From Bacillota bacterium (GTDB taxonomy: Bacteria > Bacillota > Clostridia > Lachnospirales > Lachnospiraceae), in NCBI GenBank assembly GCA_023414875.1, contig JAEZMV010000017.1, positions 310,001 through 374,000 of the forward strand: a stretch of 64,000 nt of DNA. The letters are read 5' to 3'. The translations under genes were made by a program, and so were the position numbers. Each line of letters opens with the position of its first letter. Positions within the stretch are counted from its first letter, which is position 1. The notes under the pieces were generated by a model. It worked only from the letters and a program-made list of their open reading frames with translations, did no database searches and was not told the DNA's origin. Of this stretch, positions 35,069-44,689 are shown one piece after another.

Positions 35069-36427
35069 ATGACTAGTTTAGTTTTTCCAGAGAATTTTAT
35101 ATGGGGTACAGCTACATCCGCTTATCAAATTGAAGGTGGATATAACGAGGATGGAAAAGGTGAATCTAATTGGGATCGATATACACATACACCCGGAACA
35201 ATACTGGGCAATGATACCGGTGATGTTGCATGTGACCATTATCATCTTTATCAAGAAGATGTAAATATCATGAAAGAAATTGGCATAAAATCCTATCGAT
35301 TTTCAATTTCCTGGTCACGAATATTTCCTGATGGTAAGGGAGAACCGAATAAGAAAGGCATGGATTTTTATCGTAATTTAGTTAATTTGCTGAACGAAAA
35401 TGAAATAACCCCGGCCGTCACCCTTTACCACTGGGATTTGCCTCAGAAGCTTCAGGATATAGGCGGATGGACAAATCGGGAGGTTGTAGACCTTTTTGTT
35501 CAATATGCGCGCTATGTATTCAAGGAACTGGGGGAAAAGGTGCCTGTTTGGATAACTTTCAATGAGCCCTGGGTGTCCTCATTTATTGGATATTGGTATG
35601 GCGGACATCCACCGGCTATATCTGATCTTTCATTAGCCTTACAGGCGGCACACAACTTAATGCTGGCGCATGGCAGGACAGTTCGTGCTTATAGGGAAAT
35701 GGGTATGAAAGGGAAAATTGGGATTTCACTTAATCTCAATCCTGTTTATCCTGCATCCGAAAATGAAAATGATTTATTTGCTGCTAATAGGTATAGTGAA
35801 TTCTATAATAAGTGGTTTCTTGAACCAATCCTGAAGGGAAAATATCCAGAGCAGCTTTTAGAATTGTTTTCGAATTATGCAACGCTTCCAAATCATGATA
35901 ATGTAGATATGGATGTAATACATACACCGATTGACTTTTTAGGAGTTAACAATTATTCCTTTACCTCTGTAGTTTATGATGCTAATAAATTACCGCTCCA
36001 GGTAACGTTTGCTGAAACCGGAAAAGCTAAGACTGATACAGGCTGGGAGATATACCCCGAGGGCATTTACGATCTGTTGTTATATTTACACCAGGAATAC
36101 AATGGAATAAAAATAATGATAACGGAAAATGGTGCGGCATTTAAGGATGTTATTGATAATGATGGGAAAGTAAATGATGATGAGCGCATAAGCTACCTGA
36201 ATGATCATATTGCAGAAATTTACCGGGCAATGAAAGCTGGAGTAAATCTTGCAGGTTATTATTTATGGTCATTCATGGACAATTTTGAATGGAGATTGGG
36301 TTATTCTAAAAGGTTTGGTCTGGTTTACATAGATTATGAAACACAGAAGCGTATTATAAAGAAGAGTGGATTTTGGTATAAGAAGGTCATTGAAAGAAAC
36401 GGAATTGTATTGGATCGCCAAGGATAA
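35069..36427 (+). CDS. GH1 family beta-glucosidase
   Basis: 452 residues from ATG 35069 (AAAGGAG 8 nt upstream). N-terminal FPENFIWGTATSAYQIEG is the GH1 signature; acid/base Glu in TFNEPW and nucleophile Glu in ITENGAAF; C-terminal WSFMDNFEWRLGYSKRFGLVYIDY. There is no signal peptide, so it should act on cellobiose or other imported beta-glucosides in the cytoplasm. No PTS genes are near, which favours a glucosidase over a phospho-glucosidase. Confidence 0.9.
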   Translation: MTSLVFPENFIWGTATSAYQIEGGYNEDGKGESNWDRYTHTPGTILGNDTGDVACDHYHLYQEDVNIMKEIGIKSYRFSISWSRIFPDGKGEPNKKGMDFYRNLVNLLNENEITPAVTLYHWDLPQKLQDIGGWTNREVVDLFVQYARYVFKELGEKVPVWITFNEPWVSSFIGYWYGGHPPAISDLSLALQAAHNLMLAHGRTVRAYREMGMKGKIGISLNLNPVYPASENENDLFAANRYSEFYNKWFLEPILKGKYPEQLLELFSNYATLPNHDNVDMDVIHTPIDFLGVNNYSFTSVVYDANKLPLQVTFAETGKAKTDTGWEIYPEGIYDLLLYLHQEYNGIKIMITENGAAFKDVIDNDGKVNDDERISYLNDHIAEIYRAMKAGVNLAGYYLWSFMDNFEWRLGYSKRFGLVYIDYETQKRIIKKSGFWYKKVIERNGIVLDRQG

Positions 36428-36725
36428 CAGTGTATTCCTCTTGTTTGTACATTAATATTACTTTAAGACGGACTCGGTCAGGAGCAAATCAAGTTGCCGA
36501 AAGGTGAGGTTTTGATAAATTCTTATTGATTTCTAGAAATATTATTCTATAATTAAAAAGAGGATGATTTTAACATATATGTATTAAATTGATTAGAATT
36601 ATAATCACATCTGAATGCATGTCAAGCATTCTCTGTTGTAGAGATGATATGGAGTTTTAGTAGTATGATTATCTGTAATTGCTTCATACTGATATTCGTA
36701 TTGGAACAATAGGAAGGTTTTATAG

Positions 36726-37325
36726 GTGAAACGTATGGAATATGGTACCGAACAAATATGGGAAGAATTTAGTTCAGCACTTCGTTCATTTATTTCTCGC
36801 AGGGTCTCTAACCCTTCCCAAGTTGAAGATATTTTGCAGGACGTTTTTGTTAAAATTCATTCCAATATTGATTTACTCAAGGATAATACCAAAATTCGCA
36901 GCTGGGTTTATCAAATTACACGAAATACAATCATTGATTATTACCGAAAGCAACAAATTAAATTAGAGGATATCGATGAGATACCTATAGAAGATGAAGG
37001 AGCATTTAACAACATTAATAATATGGTAGAGTTAGAACCAGCTCAGAAGGTTGCAGCCGGTTTAAAAGGAATGATTGATGACCTTCCGGAAAAATATTCA
37101 CAAGCACTTTATCTTGTAGAAATTGAAGGGTTGCCCCAGGTAGATTTGGCAAAAAGACTGGGGATATCTGTATCGGGTGCGAAGTCCCGTGTTCAACGGG
37201 GCCGACAATTGTTGAAGGATAGCCTAATGAGGTGCTGCCATTTTGAACTTGATCGATATGGAAAGATAATTAACTACCATCCCATTTGCTGCTGTTGCTG
37301 CTACCCGAATAAAATAAATAAATAA
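36726..37325 (+). CDS. SigZ-like ECF sigma factor with cysteine-rich tail
   Basis: 199 residues from GTG 36726. AGGAAGG lies about 10 nt upstream; ATG 36735 is an alternative. Region 2: VEDILQDVFVKIHSNIDLLKDNTKIRSWVYQITRNTIIDYYRK. Region 4: LPEKYSQALYLVEIEGLPQVDLAKRLGISVSGAKSRVQRGRQLL. The C-terminus has the SigZ-type CCHFELDRYGKIINYHP followed by five consecutive cysteines, a possible zinc or redox sensor. No anti-sigma gene adjoins. Confidence 0.8.
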   Translation: MKRMEYGTEQIWEEFSSALRSFISRRVSNPSQVEDILQDVFVKIHSNIDLLKDNTKIRSWVYQITRNTIIDYYRKQQIKLEDIDEIPIEDEGAFNNINNMVELEPAQKVAAGLKGMIDDLPEKYSQALYLVEIEGLPQVDLAKRLGISVSGAKSRVQRGRQLLKDSLMRCCHFELDRYGKIINYHPICCCCCYPNKINK

Positions 37326-37330
37326 TTTAA

Positions 37331-37378
37331 ACAGTACTTTGGACTATATAGTTAGCTTCCGAAGTGCTGTTTTTTTAT
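37331..37378 (+). terminator. Intrinsic terminator after the SigZ-like gene
   Basis: ACAGTACTTT (37331-37340) pairs with GAAGTGCTGT (37361-37370) through G-T and A-T pairs, followed by T7. Confidence 0.75.
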
Positions 37379-37509
37379 GGGGGGCTTAACAATAAGTAAA
37401 TAACACAAAGGATGTTTCGATTCTATTTTACATTAATGCGTTAGTGTGGTATAGTATTAATTGGTACATATATGTACAACCATCAATAAATTCCAATAAG
37501 GAGATTAAC

Positions 37510-38739
37510 ATGAAGCAGAAACACAATCGAGTTATACCGGTCATTGCGGCTATTGTAATTCAATTATGCCTTGGTACGGCGTATGTTTGGAGTATATTCC
37601 AAACCGGAATAGCAAACAGCATTTTTGAAGGTGATAATGCAGCAGCAGGATTATCCTTTTCTTTGTTACTTGCAATGCTCACCGTAGGTGGCACCATCGG
37701 AGGTAAACTTCAGGACAAATTTGGACCTCGTGTAATCGTAATATTAGGTGGTATTATTTTAGCAATCGGATTTTTTGCGGCATCCTTCGTTACTACTTCA
37801 GTTCCTTGGCTGCTTTGGCTCACTTACGGTATATTGGGCGGTATTGGTATGGGATTTACCTATTCTACAACCATTGCCTGTGCTCAAAAATGGTATCCGG
37901 ATAAAAGAGGATTTATCACAGGCTTAATTGTTGCAGCGCTCGGTTTTGGTGGGGTGTTATTCACTCCTATTATTGAAGCCCTGATTAAGAATTTCGGTGG
38001 TGTAGGCACCGGAGAATTAAAGACATTTAGAGTACTAAGCATTATATTTATTGTAGTATGTACCATAGGTGGTTCGTTCGTAAAGAATCCTCCAAAGGAA
38101 TATGTACCGGAGGGATATACACCGCCAGCAACAGGCTCCGCAAAAGCAAACTTTGATTATACACCATTACAAGTATTGAGAATGCCGCAGTTCTATATTA
38201 TTGCCGGTACCATGATGCTTGCCTGTATGGGTGGCCTTATGATGATTGGTTTTGCTAAGCCGATTGCAATAGCAAAGGATATGGCATCAACGGCTACAGT
38301 CGGTGTTTTAATTATTTCCTTGTGCAATTCCTTTGGACGTTTGTTCTGGGGATGGGTTTCAGATAAGCTTGGGCGAAAGAAAACCATCATATTACTGTTG
38401 GCGGGAACTGCAGTACTTTCTTTATTGGTGAATCTGGCAGTTAGCTATCTTATCTACATATTAATAGGAGGAATTGGTTTCCTGTATGGTGGATTTTTAA
38501 GTAATTTCCCCGCATATACAGCAGATTTATTCGGAACAAAATATACGGCAACGAATTATGGAATGGTATTGGTTGGTTTCGGGTTTGGAGCTGTAATATC
38601 GTCTATTATTGCTGGATACTATAAAAATATTGCAGCACAGGATATCAATCTCATGTTCCCCGCGTTTATCATTGCATCCATAGCAGCAATTGTAGGAATA
38701 TTGCTGATACTGTTCGTAAAAAAGCCGGATAAGGCATAA
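37510..38739 (+). CDS. OFA-family (oxalate/formate antiporter-like) MFS transporter
   Basis: 409 residues from ATG 37510 (AAGGAG 7 nt upstream). Twelve hydrophobic segments. Start IPVIAAIVIQLCLGTAYVWSIFQTGI and LQDKFGPRVIVILGG (MFS loop 2-3), GIGMGFTYSTTIACAQKWYPDKRGFITGLIVAALGFG, and WGWVSDKLGRKKTI at the start of the second half are typical of OxlT/YhjX-like transporters. The likely substrate is a small carboxylate; no catabolic genes are adjacent to identify it. Confidence 0.85.
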   Translation: MKQKHNRVIPVIAAIVIQLCLGTAYVWSIFQTGIANSIFEGDNAAAGLSFSLLLAMLTVGGTIGGKLQDKFGPRVIVILGGIILAIGFFAASFVTTSVPWLLWLTYGILGGIGMGFTYSTTIACAQKWYPDKRGFITGLIVAALGFGGVLFTPIIEALIKNFGGVGTGELKTFRVLSIIFIVVCTIGGSFVKNPPKEYVPEGYTPPATGSAKANFDYTPLQVLRMPQFYIIAGTMMLACMGGLMMIGFAKPIAIAKDMASTATVGVLIISLCNSFGRLFWGWVSDKLGRKKTIILLLAGTAVLSLLVNLAVSYLIYILIGGIGFLYGGFLSNFPAYTADLFGTKYTATNYGMVLVGFGFGAVISSIIAGYYKNIAAQDINLMFPAFIIASIAAIVGILLILFVKKPDKA

Positions 38740-38756
38740 TCGAAAGGCGCTAATAA

Positions 38757-38812
38757 AAATACCCAGTACCCAAACGTGTTAGAAACACTTTGGTGCACTG
38801 GGTATTTGTTTT
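38757..38812 (+). terminator. Intrinsic terminator after the MFS gene
   Basis: AAATACCCAGT pairs with ACTGGGTATTT, with an inner CCCAAA/TTTGG stem and GTGTT/AACAC, followed by GTTTT. Confidence 0.8.
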
Positions 38813-38919
38813 CGGAAAAAACAATTTATTATGCATATTTTTCTAATATAGTATATAATTGAAAGAAAGAGGGCTAAAGGAACAACGCATAAATTTTATT
38901 AATAGGAGGGAGCGCTTAA

Positions 38920-39606
38920 GTGGCAAAAATATTAGTTTCTGACGATAATAAAGAGATTACTGATTTAGTGGCAAATTTATTGATAGCTGAAGACTATGAT
39001 GTGGTGAAAGCATATTCAGGGCTTGAAGCATTGAGCAAGTTTACAACTGATATGTCGTTAGTGATTCTTGATGTAATGATGCCTGATATGGATGGGTATG
39101 AAGTTTGTAGAAATATCCGTACAAAAAGTCAGGTTCCGATTTTGTATTTAAGTGCTAAAGGGACAGATATTGATAAAGTAGTTGGCTTATCATCCGGTGG
39201 TGATGATTATATGGTTAAGCCATTTAGCTCTATTGAATTAATAGCAAGGGTAAAAGCATTGATAAGAAGATATACATATATACAGCCAATGCTTAGCACG
39301 ATAAATAATGAAATTGTAATAGATACCTTACTAATTGATAAAAATGCTTGTAGCGTGACAAAATGTGGTGAGCTAGTAAATCTCACAAAGACAGAATATA
39401 GAATATTATTGCTTTTAGCTGAACATAAGGGACACGTTTTTAGCACAGAAGATATTTTTCGTAGTGTCTGGGAAGAAAAGTATTATGAAGGAAATAATAC
39501 AGTAATGGTTCATCTGGCACGCCTTCGTGAGAAGATAGAGGATAATCCAAGGGAAGCTAAAATCATTAAAAATGTATGGGGGGTGGGCTATAAAATTGAA
39601 GCATAG
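38920..39606 (+). CDS. OmpR-family response regulator (VanR-like)
   Basis: 228 residues from GTG 38920, preceded by AGGAGGGAG. Receiver with SDDNKE acidic pair, phosphoacceptor in LVILDVMMPDMDG and K in YMVKPF; the winged-helix output ends with TVMVHLARLREKIEDNPREAKIIKNVWGVGYKIEA. The kinase gene overlaps its 3' end by 11 nt. The nearby peptide-type ABC transporter is the likely target. Confidence 0.85.
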   Translation: MAKILVSDDNKEITDLVANLLIAEDYDVVKAYSGLEALSKFTTDMSLVILDVMMPDMDGYEVCRNIRTKSQVPILYLSAKGTDIDKVVGLSSGGDDYMVKPFSSIELIARVKALIRRYTYIQPMLSTINNEIVIDTLLIDKNACSVTKCGELVNLTKTEYRILLLLAEHKGHVFSTEDIFRSVWEEKYYEGNNTVMVHLARLREKIEDNPREAKIIKNVWGVGYKIEA

Positions 39607-40633
39607 ATTACAATTGAAATTTCTAGGTATTATGTTTTTTAGCTTGCTCGGTGGTATAGTTTCCATGGCTATAGCGGAAGCAATATATTTTGGAAGGATT
39701 CTTGGGATTTCACCTGAAGAAGCAGAATTAGCATATCCTGAATACTCTCCATTCTTTGGTGCTTTATTTATCATTGTTAGTATTATTTTGTTTCTGCTAT
39801 TATCCCGTAGGGTAATAAAGCGAATTGAAGAGATGAATAAGAATGTAGAAAGTATTGCTGTGGGCAAAATGACGGGCCTGGCAGAAGACAAATCAAAAGA
39901 TGAGTTGGGGAACTTATCACGAAACATCAATACTATGGCAGAAATGATTAGGGAATCGCTACAAAACGAGAAGAATATGATATGTAATTTGGCACATGAT
40001 CTAAGAACACCAATTACATCTATTACCGGATATGTAGAACTCCTAGAGAAAAACGTTAACTTATCCGATAAGGGCAAGGAACATGTAGATATCATTTATA
40101 GAAAATCCAATGAATTATCTATGCAGGTAAATGATCTATTAGAATACTCTGTTTTGCAATTTAGAAAAAAAGAATACCTTATGGAAGAAGTATCATTGAG
40201 TAGCTTATTAGAGCAAGTGATTATTGATTTTATTCCCTACTTAGAAAAAGAAAAGATGACGTTTTCATATATAGGAAATAATCAGCCACACAGATATAAG
40301 TGTAATCAAGGATTAATGGTGAGACTATTTGAAAATCTGATCACCAATAGTATTAAATACGGTAAAAGTGGAGGGAAATTAGATATCAGTATAGAAGAAC
40401 AAAAAGAGAATATATTCATAACTTTTGCTAATTATGGGACAGTATTATTAGAAGAAGAAGCATCTTGTTTGTTTCAAGCATTTTATCAAGGAGAAAACGC
40501 AAAAGAATATAAAACGGAAAGTAAAGGTTTGGGTTTGCCCATCTGTAAATCCATTTTAGATATTCATGGTGGAACCATTGAAGTAGTTACAAAGCCAGAG
40601 TTGAAAAAAGTGATATTCGTAATTAAGTTGTAA
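39596..40633 (+). CDS. Sensor histidine kinase
   Basis: 345 residues from TTG 39596 (GGGGTGGG 6-8 nt upstream); the in-frame ATG 39572 lacks a ribosome site. Two transmembrane segments (residues about 10-30 and 50-70) with a short extracellular loop of about 20-25 residues, HAMP-like linker, DHp domain with phospho-His in LAHDLRTPITSITGYVELL, and HATPase with FENLITNSIKYG and SKGLGLPICKSILDIHGG. The very short sensor loop resembles kinases that respond to antibiotics through a partner transporter. Confidence 0.85.
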   Translation: MKHRLQLKFLGIMFFSLLGGIVSMAIAEAIYFGRILGISPEEAELAYPEYSPFFGALFIIVSIILFLLLSRRVIKRIEEMNKNVESIAVGKMTGLAEDKSKDELGNLSRNINTMAEMIRESLQNEKNMICNLAHDLRTPITSITGYVELLEKNVNLSDKGKEHVDIIYRKSNELSMQVNDLLEYSVLQFRKKEYLMEEVSLSSLLEQVIIDFIPYLEKEKMTFSYIGNNQPHRYKCNQGLMVRLFENLITNSIKYGKSGGKLDISIEEQKENIFITFANYGTVLLEEEASCLFQAFYQGENAKEYKTESKGLGLPICKSILDIHGGTIEVVTKPELKKVIFVIKL

Positions 40634-40656
40634 GTATTTCTTACAACTTTTTTTAT
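40625..40656 (+). terminator. Terminator overlapping the kinase stop codon
   Basis: AAGTTGTAAG (40625-40634) pairs with CTTACAACTT (40640-40649), followed by T run. It separates the two-component operon from the ABC genes. Confidence 0.85.
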
Positions 40657-40692
40657 TTTATCTTGATATATTTAACCTATCAACAATTCTAT

Positions 40693-40748
40693 GAAGCATT
40701 TGCGGCAAAAGCAGCCATGCTTCGTTAGTATGAAATGAATTCAACAAG
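40693..40748 (+). repeat. Third copy of the mosaic intergenic repeat
   Basis: From GAAGCATTTGCGGCAAAAGC through CATGCTTCGTTAGTATGAA and GAATTCAACAA, nearly identical to the copies at 3810-3862 and 3923-3965. It lies just upstream of the ABC permease gene and may contribute to its leader. Confidence 0.8.
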
Positions 40749-40766
40749 GCAGATAGGAGATCAATT

Positions 40767-43133
40767 ATGATTAAAAGAATATTGGTTAAGGATTTTATGA
40801 AAAATAAGGTAATTCATATTGTATTACTATTATTCATTGTAATCTCGGCCTTTCTAATTTCGTCAGGAACAATGGTAGTGAAGCAGCTGGTAAATTCGAT
40901 GGATGCAATATTTGAAGTGGCGAAACCGCCTCATTTCCTTCAGATGCATTCGGGAGAAATTAATCAAGAGACAATTGATCAATTCTCAAGAAAGGTTGAT
41001 TATATCGATTATCAAGAAACTGTAGAAATGCTCAATATTGAAGCATCTAATATTTGGTTTCAATGTAAGGAAGGGGATAAGTGGAAATCAATCTCTTTGC
41101 TGGATAATATGATGGATAATGGTTTTGTCGTTCAAAATAAAAACTTTGATTATCTGGTGGACATGAATAACCAAATAGTTAATGTAACCGATGGAGAAAT
41201 AGGCGTACCGATAAGCTATATGGATACCTTTGGATTATCAATAGGCGATAGAGTTACAATTAAAGATGGATCTTTTAATAAGGAATTTACGATTGTCTGC
41301 TTTGTGCGCGATGCACAGATGGCATCCTCCATGGCTTCATCTACAAGATTTCTTGTGTCTGAGTCAGACCATGAAGCGTTGAAAAAAAGTACCGGAAGTT
41401 CGGAGTATATCATTGAATACAGATTTAATAATGAAAAATATGCAAATGAATTTCAAAAGCTTTATCAAGCTCAAAACTCCGGAATGCCTAATAATGGTCC
41501 TGCGATCACATATACATTGATTAAGTTGTTAAATGGAATATCCAGTGGTTTATTAGCTGTATTACTTGTTTTCGTAAGTTTGCTGATTATATTGGTTGCT
41601 ATAGTAAATGTTAGACTTACTATTATAGACACCCTTGAGAAGGAACAAAAAGAAATAGGAATCATGAAAACAATGGGCTTTTCAAATAGAGATATCAGAA
41701 ATATTTATTTATCTAAATATAGGCTGTTAGCAATCGTAGGCTGTATATTAGGATATCTTTTAGGCCTCATAATGAACAAATGGTTAACTAGTGGTATTGT
41801 TTTAACCTTTGGTGATAGTCCATTAACAACTGTAGATAAACTTATACCGGTAGCAACAACATTAATTATTTATATGTTAGTTATATTAAGCTGTAAAAAA
41901 GTATTAAGAAGAATTGGAAAAATTTCTGCTGTTGAGGCACTGGTATATGGTAATCAGGGGACAAGTAAAGACAAAGTAAAAAGGATGTCTTTAAAAAATT
42001 ATAAAGGTAGATTTATAAATGAGTTTTATGCCTTAAGAGAATGTCGAATTCAATGGAAAAGTTGGCTTTTGGTAAGTGTTGTATTTTTATTATCAACTGT
42101 AATCATGTTAGTACCTATTAACTTATTAAATACATTTCAATCTCCAAGGTTTTCGTCAAATATAGGATCGCCTAAGTGTGATATCCAAATGGGGATTCAG
42201 TTTACAGATGGAATCCAGGAAAAATATCTGAAGGTAAAAAAAAGCCTAGGCAATATTTCGGAAGTTTCAAAATATGATGCGTATGCCAAGATAAAATATG
42301 AGGTAGATGGAGAAGAAGGAAAAGAGTCAATTTTGATTGATTGTGGAGATTATAATCCATTTCCCATTATGTGCATAGATGGAAAATCGCCTACAAAGCC
42401 AGGGGAAATAGCATTGTCATATCTTAATGCTAAAAAGTTAAATATCAAAGTAGGTGATAATTTAGAGATTTATAAAGATCAAAAAAAACAAAAACTAACA
42501 GTTTGTGGAATATATCAAGACGTAACATCAGGAGGCTATACTGCAAAATCGCAGTTGAATTATACACCAAAGGATGTGTTATCTTATACATTTTTTGTTG
42601 ACTTGAATCATGATTTTAGCGAAGATTCATTTATGGATGAGTATGGCGATGTATTTAACTTTATTAAAGTAGTACCGATGGACGAATATTTGATTCAGAT
42701 ATTTGGTAATCTTATTTCTTCATTTAACAGTGCTGCGTGGATTACCAGTGCAGTTGCAATATTCATGTCCGGCTTTATGATAGCTTTATTTATTAAGCTA
42801 AAAACGGTGAAGGAATATTCAAAATGCGCCATCTTAAAAGCAATTGGGTTTACTGGAAAGGAAATTAAAAGACAATATTTATTACAAGCTGTCACTACAG
42901 CATTCATTGGTATAGTACTTGGTACTCTTATAGCTATATTTTTAGGTGAGAATTTAATTGGAGCAGTGTTATCCTTAACGGGAGTTGGATTGGCTAAGTT
43001 TCAGTTCGTAGTTGATTATTGGTTTAGTTTATTGATATGTCCTGGAATATTACTTATCGTTTCCTTTGTGGTTACATGGCAATGTAAGAGTAATGTGAAA
43101 GAATGTAGTATGATTGATTTGATTAACGAATAG
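40767..43133 (+). CDS. ABC transporter permease (FtsX/MacB-like, antimicrobial peptide type)
   Basis: 788 residues, TAGGAGATC before ATG. About eight transmembrane segments in two FtsX-like blocks: an N-terminal helix, a large extracellular domain (about residues 40-250), three helices with EKEQKEIGIMKTMGFSNRDIRNIYL, then a second helix, an extracellular domain and KTVKEYSKCAILKAIGFTGKEIKRQYL. This layout is that of transporters exporting or displacing peptides. It is paired with the ATPase gene 17 nt downstream. Confidence 0.85.
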   Translation: MIKRILVKDFMKNKVIHIVLLLFIVISAFLISSGTMVVKQLVNSMDAIFEVAKPPHFLQMHSGEINQETIDQFSRKVDYIDYQETVEMLNIEASNIWFQCKEGDKWKSISLLDNMMDNGFVVQNKNFDYLVDMNNQIVNVTDGEIGVPISYMDTFGLSIGDRVTIKDGSFNKEFTIVCFVRDAQMASSMASSTRFLVSESDHEALKKSTGSSEYIIEYRFNNEKYANEFQKLYQAQNSGMPNNGPAITYTLIKLLNGISSGLLAVLLVFVSLLIILVAIVNVRLTIIDTLEKEQKEIGIMKTMGFSNRDIRNIYLSKYRLLAIVGCILGYLLGLIMNKWLTSGIVLTFGDSPLTTVDKLIPVATTLIIYMLVILSCKKVLRRIGKISAVEALVYGNQGTSKDKVKRMSLKNYKGRFINEFYALRECRIQWKSWLLVSVVFLLSTVIMLVPINLLNTFQSPRFSSNIGSPKCDIQMGIQFTDGIQEKYLKVKKSLGNISEVSKYDAYAKIKYEVDGEEGKESILIDCGDYNPFPIMCIDGKSPTKPGEIALSYLNAKKLNIKVGDNLEIYKDQKKQKLTVCGIYQDVTSGGYTAKSQLNYTPKDVLSYTFFVDLNHDFSEDSFMDEYGDVFNFIKVVPMDEYLIQIFGNLISSFNSAAWITSAVAIFMSGFMIALFIKLKTVKEYSKCAILKAIGFTGKEIKRQYLLQAVTTAFIGIVLGTLIAIFLGENLIGAVLSLTGVGLAKFQFVVDYWFSLLICPGILLIVSFVVTWQCKSNVKECSMIDLINE

Positions 43134-43150
43134 AAGAGGGAGGATTAATT

Positions 43151-43915
43151 ATGAGTATTTTATTACAGGCAACAGACTTAACAAAAACGTTCGGTGCTGA
43201 AAATAATCAAAAAGCAACAGTATTAGACTCGATAAATCTAAACATTGAAGAAGGTGAATTTGTAGCAATTATGGGCCAATCAGGCTCAGGAAAGTCAACT
43301 CTTTTATATAATATAAGTGGAATGGACACTATGACCTCCGGAGAGGTTAGTTTTGGCGGAGAAAACTATTCACATATGTCAGAGGAAGCTATGAGTAAGT
43401 ATAGATTAGAGAATATAGGATTTATTTTTCAACATTCTTATTTATTAAAGAGCCTTTCTATTGAAGATAATATCTTACTACCTGGTTTAAAATTAAGAAA
43501 AACACCTAGAGATATACTTTATCAAAGAGCGAAACAGCTAATGAAAAAGATGGAGATTGAAAATGTAGCTAACCACGATATTAATAAAGTATCCGGAGGG
43601 CAGCTGCAAAGGGCCGCAATATGCAGGGCCTTAATTAATCAACCTAAAATAATATTTGGAGATGAACCTACGGGTGCACTTAATTCTAGTTCTGCAATAG
43701 CAGTTATGGATATCATGAATGGAATTAATCAGAGTGGAACAACTATTATGATCGTTACTCACGATGCGAAAGTAGCTGCAAGGGCGGATCGAGTAATATT
43801 CTTATCGGATGGGAAAATAACAGCAGAATGTGAATTGGGAAAATATAAAGAAAACAGTGCTACTCTAGAACGTGAAGATAAAGTAAAGCATTTTTTAAAA
43901 GATAAGCAATTTTAG
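43151..43915 (+). CDS. ABC transporter ATP-binding protein (MacB/BceA-like)
   Basis: 254 residues, AGGGAGGATT before ATG. Walker A GQSGSGKSTL, Q-loop FIFQHS, signature VSGGQLQRAAICRAL, Walker B IIFGDEPTGAL, and H-loop VTHDAKVAARADRVIFLSDG. It powers the permease encoded directly upstream. The permease-before-ATPase order is opposite to bceAB. The likely role is resistance to a peptide antibiotic, sensed by the two-component system upstream. Confidence 0.88.
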   Translation: MSILLQATDLTKTFGAENNQKATVLDSINLNIEEGEFVAIMGQSGSGKSTLLYNISGMDTMTSGEVSFGGENYSHMSEEAMSKYRLENIGFIFQHSYLLKSLSIEDNILLPGLKLRKTPRDILYQRAKQLMKKMEIENVANHDINKVSGGQLQRAAICRALINQPKIIFGDEPTGALNSSSAIAVMDIMNGINQSGTTIMIVTHDAKVAARADRVIFLSDGKITAECELGKYKENSATLEREDKVKHFLKDKQF

Positions 43916-44070
43916 GGAATATAGAAACATATCAGTGAACGATCTAAGCCCCATGCTTTAGTGATGACATATGATACTTACTTGGCTCCTGCTAGTACTC
44001 ACGGTTAAGCAGTAATTGGGACATACAGGAAGAGAACATAACATAGTTATCAATAATAATGTTTTTCCTA

Positions 44071-44098
44071 TGCTGCCCAACATATGGGCAGCATTTTG
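44071..44098 (+). terminator. Terminator-like hairpin after the ABC genes
   Basis: TGCTGCCC (44071-44078) pairs with GGGCAGCA (44086-44093), followed by TTTTGTG. Confidence 0.75.
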
Positions 44099-44200
44099 TG
44101 CGACCTTAAATAGTTTTATTATGGAACCATTTATTTTATATATCATATACTAATATAAATAGCAGGGAAAGGTTCCTAATTTTAAAGTTACATAACATTC

Positions 44201-44343
44201 AAAACCACCTATACACATAATTAAACATAAAATAGAACATAGAAATAATACAAATACATAAAACATAAAATAGAACATAGAAATAATACAAATTCATAAA
44301 ACATATACGATGTAATAAATTAACACATACAATAGGTGGTTAG
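44201..44343. repeat. 38-bp tandem repeat enclosed by an inverted repeat
   Basis: Unit AAACATAAAATAGAACATAG... starts at 44223 and again at 44261, nearly identical over 38 bp, with the start of a third unit at 44299. The array is enclosed by AACCACCTAT (about 44202-44211) and its complement ATAGGTGGTT (44332-44341). There is no coding potential. Confidence 0.75.
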
Positions 44344-44386
44344 TGCAGATCTTTTCCCAAAGGGGGTACATATTTATATTTATAAA

Positions 44387-44416
44387 AGGAGTAGTGAATA
44401 ACTACTCCTAAATTTT
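44387..44416 (+). terminator. Terminator-like hairpin
   Basis: AGGAGTAGT (44387-44395) pairs with ACTACTCCT (44401-44409), 5-nt loop, followed by AAATTTTTG. Confidence 0.6.
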
Positions 44417-44689
44417 TGTGTAAAATGAAGTAAGATAATCAACTAGAATTTATGTAAAAAAAATACATGTTATCGGACTTTTATACAATATAAGACATTG
44501 ACTACTTAAAGCGTGTATAGTAATATGAACGCGTTCAGACAGCTAATAATCTTTTGGATAAACGAGCGCGCAAGGTCTGAAGCAGATTACCAAATGAAAA
44601 GCATTAATCTGATTATTAATGGAAATAGATAGTGATTATCTACATGATGATTGGAGTAATAGATCAAAAGAACGGGTTTGGAGATACAT

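Larger units (their letters stand above)
43916..44689. other. 774-bp non-coding region
   Basis: No protein gene supported. It holds two hairpin terminators (44071-44098, 44387-44416), a 38-bp tandem repeat inside an inverted repeat (44201-44343), and a copy of the GAACGCGTTC element near 44527. Confidence 0.6.

Noticed and set aside
36428..36725. Possible riboswitch upstream of the SigZ-like gene
   Set aside because: I could not match the conserved core of any riboswitch class I know, and no clear terminator or sequestering stem precedes the gene.
39415..40095. 226-codon minus-strand open frame
   Set aside because: It lies fully antisense to the response regulator and kinase, whose motifs are intact; the translation is a shadow with no ribosome site.
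44223..44305. Possible CRISPR array
   Set aside because: The units are directly adjacent with no spacers, only two full copies exist, and no cas genes are in the window.
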